A stretch of DNA of 64,000 nucleotides from Membranipora membranacea (taxonomy: Eukaryota; Bryozoa; Gymnolaemata; Cheilostomatida; Membraniporidae), in the NCBI GenBank assembly GCA_914767715.1, contig OU612068.1, positions 10,352,001 to 10,416,000 of the forward strand, given 5' to 3'. Positions 59,990 to 64,000 of the stretch are shown one piece after another. Position 1 is the stretch's first letter, and each line of letters starts with the position of its first letter. The translations under genes were made by a program, and so were the position numbers. The notes below the pieces were generated by a model that saw only the letters and a program-made list of their open reading frames with translations, was not told the DNA's origin and made no database searches.

Positions 59990-60396
59990 TTCATAAAAAA
60001 AGCTACAGACAAAAATAAGTAGAAAATTATAATCACACATTTCATTTTTTTGAGAGTAGAAAATTAAAGGAAGAAAAAATCCTAATTTGCTTTGGAATTT
60101 TTGGCAGCATTATTGGGAGTATTATGAAACCTAATCTCTAGTGTCAGAAAAGAATTACTGCTGCCACTTTTACAGTCAGCTTATTGGCTCATAGTTGGTT
60201 ATATAATTTTATGCACCACAAGCAAGGCCGTTTAAAACTTTGAAGGCTATAAATGCAGGTATTAAGGTGAAGCCATCGTTACTCAACTGGTGTCACAAAC
60301 CACAAAACTTTCAGGTGTAGGTTGAGAGCCACTAATCATAGTTTAACCTCATTATACAAACTCTATAGCACCAGGATGAGCCTGTTTGCCAGGTGA
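59990..60396. other. interval between convergent CCDC74 and ANKFY1 3' ends
   Basis: Holds the 3' UTR of ANKFY1 on the minus strand. I find no TTTATT (reverse AATAAA) in it; the nearest is at about 59930, inside the CCDC74 3' UTR. Confidence 0.4.
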
Positions 60397-63300
60397 TCAT
60401 GTTGCACCCAGGGTCAGCACATCAAAGCACACATCGCACACTCGGACTGGCTTGTTCAGAGAGAACTTAACTATAGGTATATCTTTACTAGAGCATTTAC
60501 CACACAGCAACCGCCCACAGTGTCGGCTAAAAATAAAGGAATGACATATTAAATTAGTTTTCTAGTAGCATCACAAATATTTTGTTCAATCATGCTGGTC
60601 AAATTGGCAAAGTTTATGGCAAAATCAGGTTTCTAACACAAATTACGGATGCCGGACTAAAAATAAGCCATGGATTCATGTGTCACCTAAACTCGTATTA
60701 TTCACATTTTATTGACCCTGTATTATAAATAGGCAGAGGCTTACCAATGATGTTTTCTGTTTTTGATGGAGAACTTGTTGGCACACTCCAGGCATATCTC
60801 ACCTTCTGACCACGGTGGTTCAGCTGAGAGCATATCTACAATGTTAGGATTATAGTTTATTTAAATCGAGCTAGCTAACATTAAGTCCCGACAAACTATC
60901 TAAAGTAAACTTATTTATTTATTTAGAGTTTATTCATTTATTTAGAGTATATCAAATCTCTCTGCGGGAGAAGGAGCTAACATGACTTGCTCCGAGGTTT
61001 GTTTTCAGAACTTCATTTCGTTAACAAGCTCTATAGGTGACACATTATAACATCTCCTAAGTGACTGAAATCAGATAATCAATAATGTCTCAATCTTATT
61101 TGTGACCCTTCTAGCATAAATGGTCATCGATTGCTGACACAATAAGACCAGACAGTGATAGGTCATATGGGTTCACTTTTAGGACGTCAATCACAACTAC
61201 CTTGATTCAATGACACGAAATTGTGCTTGTTCACTGAATTGAGAGTTGCAGTCCCTTGCCTAAGTCTACCCAAAATTGCACATGGGTCAGGGTTGCGATT
61301 CAATCTAGAATATATTGAGGATTGATCAGTACAGGTGTCACTCTATGATATTTTTATACTTATATTTGATCACTGAGCGGCTTCAGCCCTTTTTTCCAAA
61401 CTCACCTAATAGTTTGTGTAGAAGTGACCGAGTGGCTACCGGGGCGTTGAATATATTAACAGATTGTTTGTTACTTTGTCCAAGACAAGCTCCATACCGG
61501 ACAGAGGCTCGAGATAAGTTACCATTACCATTCATGTAGGCCAGCAGTAGAACTAAAACAGAATAATATTCAGCAAACGTATCATACAATTCTAAGTTGT
61601 GCTCATACCAAACATTGCGGTGCTATGATGTGACAATGTCTTTAACTCCTTGATGTGACAATCACCTTGTCTAAGACCACAGTAAGTTGGTTGCACTATG
61701 ACATCAAGATAATATAAAGCCATCAAAATATCAGGAGAACAACTAAGTTTTAGACTACCAATCCCATAGGCTTAGAAGAAACTCTTGGACACCTAGCTAT
61801 TCATTCTCAAAAACCAGCCTTTAAAACTTCAAAGATGTCAAACTGACAACTGGTAACAGCAGATGAGCCACAATATCAAAGAGTAAGGAAATATATCCTT
61901 ACTCTGGGATGACATCAGCTGCATATCACAACAAATATCTTCCGCTGTGCTATGACAGATCAATGTAGGCCTTACATACGACTGAATGATACATGGCATT
62001 GAGAATACCCCTATCTAAGCAGCATGACCATAACCTATCTTAACATAACACCATGTATCCTAGGCTAACAACACCTGCACATACACAGATCATGGTGTAC
62101 TATTATAAACATGTGCAATGATACAATGTTAGCTCGATTGCGAACAAACAACCCTTTCTGGGTGCGAAAAGGAATAAAAAGCCATGTCGCTATCGTAACC
62201 ATGTAGCATACCTGTATTTCCTTCCATATCTGGTTTATTGATTGGATACTGCGGCATCGCTTCCAAGAATAGCTCAAATATAGCGGCAGAGTTCTCCTTA
62301 CCATACTGACCCAGTATGTGTAGTGGATTCTGCCCTCTAAAATCACAGGAAAACGGCTTAAAATCATGTACAGCCTAATGGTGAAATAAAAGAGTCATAA
62401 GACAAAAACTATATTTAACATCATTTGAGAGCGATCCCATCAATGATTTTCAGTGGGACAACAAGAGGTGACTACAAACTGACAACAGATTGTTGCCTGT
62501 GAGCGCCGAAAAAAAAAGAAATTTTAATTCAATGTTTAGATTAGATTTATAGAGATGTCTCCCCGCCACCTTGTGAGCAGGCAAGTTAACAAAATATGCT
62601 GTTTAGTCACACAAAATTTGTGATCTAGGCACATCTCTTGCGGTAACTTACTTCAAATTGACAGCTTCTGCGTCTATGCTAGTCTCAGTCAATAGGACTC
62701 GACATGTAGACAGATTACCGTTCTGTACAGCTATGTGCAGAGCTGTTTGAGTAAAAAGAATATTTATGATCAATATTCAAATGTAACAAGGGCTGAGAGA
62801 ATTCTTGACATTGTTTTCTCCAAATGTTGGAACTGAGGTAGGGTACCATCACAATTTTTGCAGCCGCACAACAATTTTACATTTACGGTTGACTTATCCA
62901 GGGCAAGAACTTTTTATAGAAGTAGATTTTTACGGCTTATAGTAATGCCAACACCTATCCCTGATGTCTCACCAATGTTACTAAATATTTATTTGAGACC
63001 ACTGCAACTGAAGACAAATGGGATCACACGCTAGTTAATTTCGATAAACAGACAAAGATAAAAATGGAACACTATTTTACAAGGTACCAGGGAGTTTGGG
63101 ACCCAAACTCCCTGAAGGTACCTTCTCCCTATATTACAAGTTGTGTGTGTGTGTTGTTCCCTCCCGACAAAAGAGGAGACAACTTCGTCTAAATTATATA
63201 TTGTATAAATATATGCGAAGGTTAATAAAACACATACCATTGTTCCTATCGTCATTTAAAGCGGAGAAGTCCACACTGTTCTCTATAAGTATGGTAGCTA

Positions 63301-63973
63301 TAATGGAATGGTCGTGTACAGCAGCTATATGCAGCGCGGTCTGTCTGTTAACAGTCAAATCATTGACCATTGCACCAGCTAATAACTATAATCACAACAG
63401 GTAGAACGTAAAAAGAGATTAGATTTGGGGAAAACATGAGCAGCACAAACATAGTAGATATAGGTTTAGTAATAATACTGTTTTTTTTCAGAATCACACA
63501 GTCCAGCAACCTTTTTTTAGTTTAAAAATTTTCGATTCAGTTAACAATGATTAAACTTTTTTAACTTAGTGTGCATTGCCGTAGACCTAGTTTTTTTTTA
63601 TTCAAGGAGCCCGCTGGAAGCTGATAAGATTATCTGCATTAATGAGCAGAATGATTTAGACACCAACTCATAAATGCACAAGTGCAGTGCACTGAGCAGG
63701 GGTTTTTGACACTTAAAGCGCGTTATGCCTATTTTTTACAATCCATTTCTTATTTATTCAATTATTATTATCATTATTATTCGACATCTAACATACCAGA
63801 TTCCTGACAATGATCTCTGATCCTGATTGGACAGCTAGGTGTAGAGGAGCGAGGTGATTGGAGTTCCTCATTCTAGAGTTAACATCAGCGTGTACACTGA
63901 TCAGGAAGAGAACGCTCTCTATATCTGACTTCTGTATGGCCACGTGAAGGAAGTTACGTCCTCTGTTGTCAAA
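60397..63973 (-). CDS. ANKFY1: ankyrin repeat and FYVE domain protein (rabankyrin-5), C-terminal part
   Basis: Seven exons on the minus strand: 63973-63797, 63385-63238, 62742-62652, 62336-62212, 61552-61406, 60835-60745, 60526-60397. They encode the last 302 residues; the 5' part lies beyond the window. Ankyrin repeats are clear: NFLHVAIQKSDIESVLFL, APLHLAVQSGSEIIVRNL, TALHIAAVHDHSIIATIL, ALHIAVQNGNLSTCRVLL, NPLHILGQYGK. The FYVE zinc finger at the end has ICLECANKF, the RKHHCRHCG signature, LLCGKC and VCDVCFDVL, which gives all eight ligand positions. The protein ends LTLGAT, close to the human LTLGGVS. ANKFY1 is a Rab5 effector on early endosomes that binds PI3P through FYVE and acts in macropinocytosis and endosome fusion. 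Confidence 0.95.
63081..63121. mobile_element. 27-base CAGGGAGTTTGG palindrome with a 7-base duplication
   Basis: The palindrome at 63088-63114 is CAGGGAGTTTGG, GAC, CCAAACTCCCTG. It is flanked by AAGGTAC at 63081-63087 and 63115-63121. It lies in an ANKFY1 intron. The perfect repeat plus direct duplication indicates an insertion. Confidence 0.7.
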
Positions 63974-64000
63974 CTGCAAATGTATATCAAGATGTCATTA

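Noticed and set aside
1-64000. CRISPR array, prokaryotic operon or viral cassette
   Set aside because: The exon-intron genes and animal orthologues show a eukaryotic nuclear genome; the tandem arrays present are minisatellites without spacer structure.

Overview
This window is nuclear DNA from an animal, most likely an AT-rich invertebrate. The genes have GT-AG introns of about 60 to 4,000 bases, AATAAA signals and clear metazoan orthologues (CFDP1, SNAPC1, ANKFY1, CCDC74). There are also many non-autonomous DNA transposons. Membrane collagens, a WSC domain and an NHL ectodomain would suit a sponge, cnidarian or another early-branching or marine invertebrate, but I cannot place the phylum from sequence alone.

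Layout, left to right. 829-992 (+): last exon of a WSC-domain protein. 6417-8868 (+): a single-pass membrane protein with an NHL beta-propeller ectodomain. 10714-12661: a 1.95-kb terminal-inverted-repeat element with an internal tandem repeat and a nested MITE. 13264-17714 (-): CFDP1/BCNT. 18049-22567 (+): SNAPC1, divergent from CFDP1 across 334 bases. 24583-26406 (-): a monocarboxylate-transporter-like MFS protein. 26665-31640: a repeat-rich, gene-free tract with a 1.35-kb near-perfect palindrome. 32039-37528 (-) and 39484-43357 (-): two neighbouring type I membrane proteins built from collagen and EGF-like modules. 45061-54734 (-): a secreted DsbA-fold (thioredoxin-like) gene whose last two exons lie in a tandem duplication. 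56227-59474 (+): CCDC74. 60397-63973 (-): the C-terminal third of ANKFY1 (rabankyrin-5: ankyrin repeats plus FYVE), running off the right edge.

I joined exons by hand from splice signals and reading phase. Every complete gene model closes in frame from start to stop. The exons carry housekeeping functions (chromatin remodelling, snRNA transcription, endosomal trafficking, a coiled-coil protein) beside lineage-specific surface and secreted proteins (NHL, two collagen-EGF proteins, the DsbA-like protein). There is no sign of an operon.

The most unusual content is: (1) the tandem pair of membrane collagen-EGF genes; (2) duplicated terminal exon cassettes in the DsbA-like gene, where the penultimate exon copies differ only at synonymous sites; (3) a set of very short (21-50 base) palindromic insertions, some with 6-8 base target duplications and one with a paralogous empty site in this window; (4) the 1.35-kb TTAA-flanked palindrome; and (5) a 59-base intron in the NHL gene.
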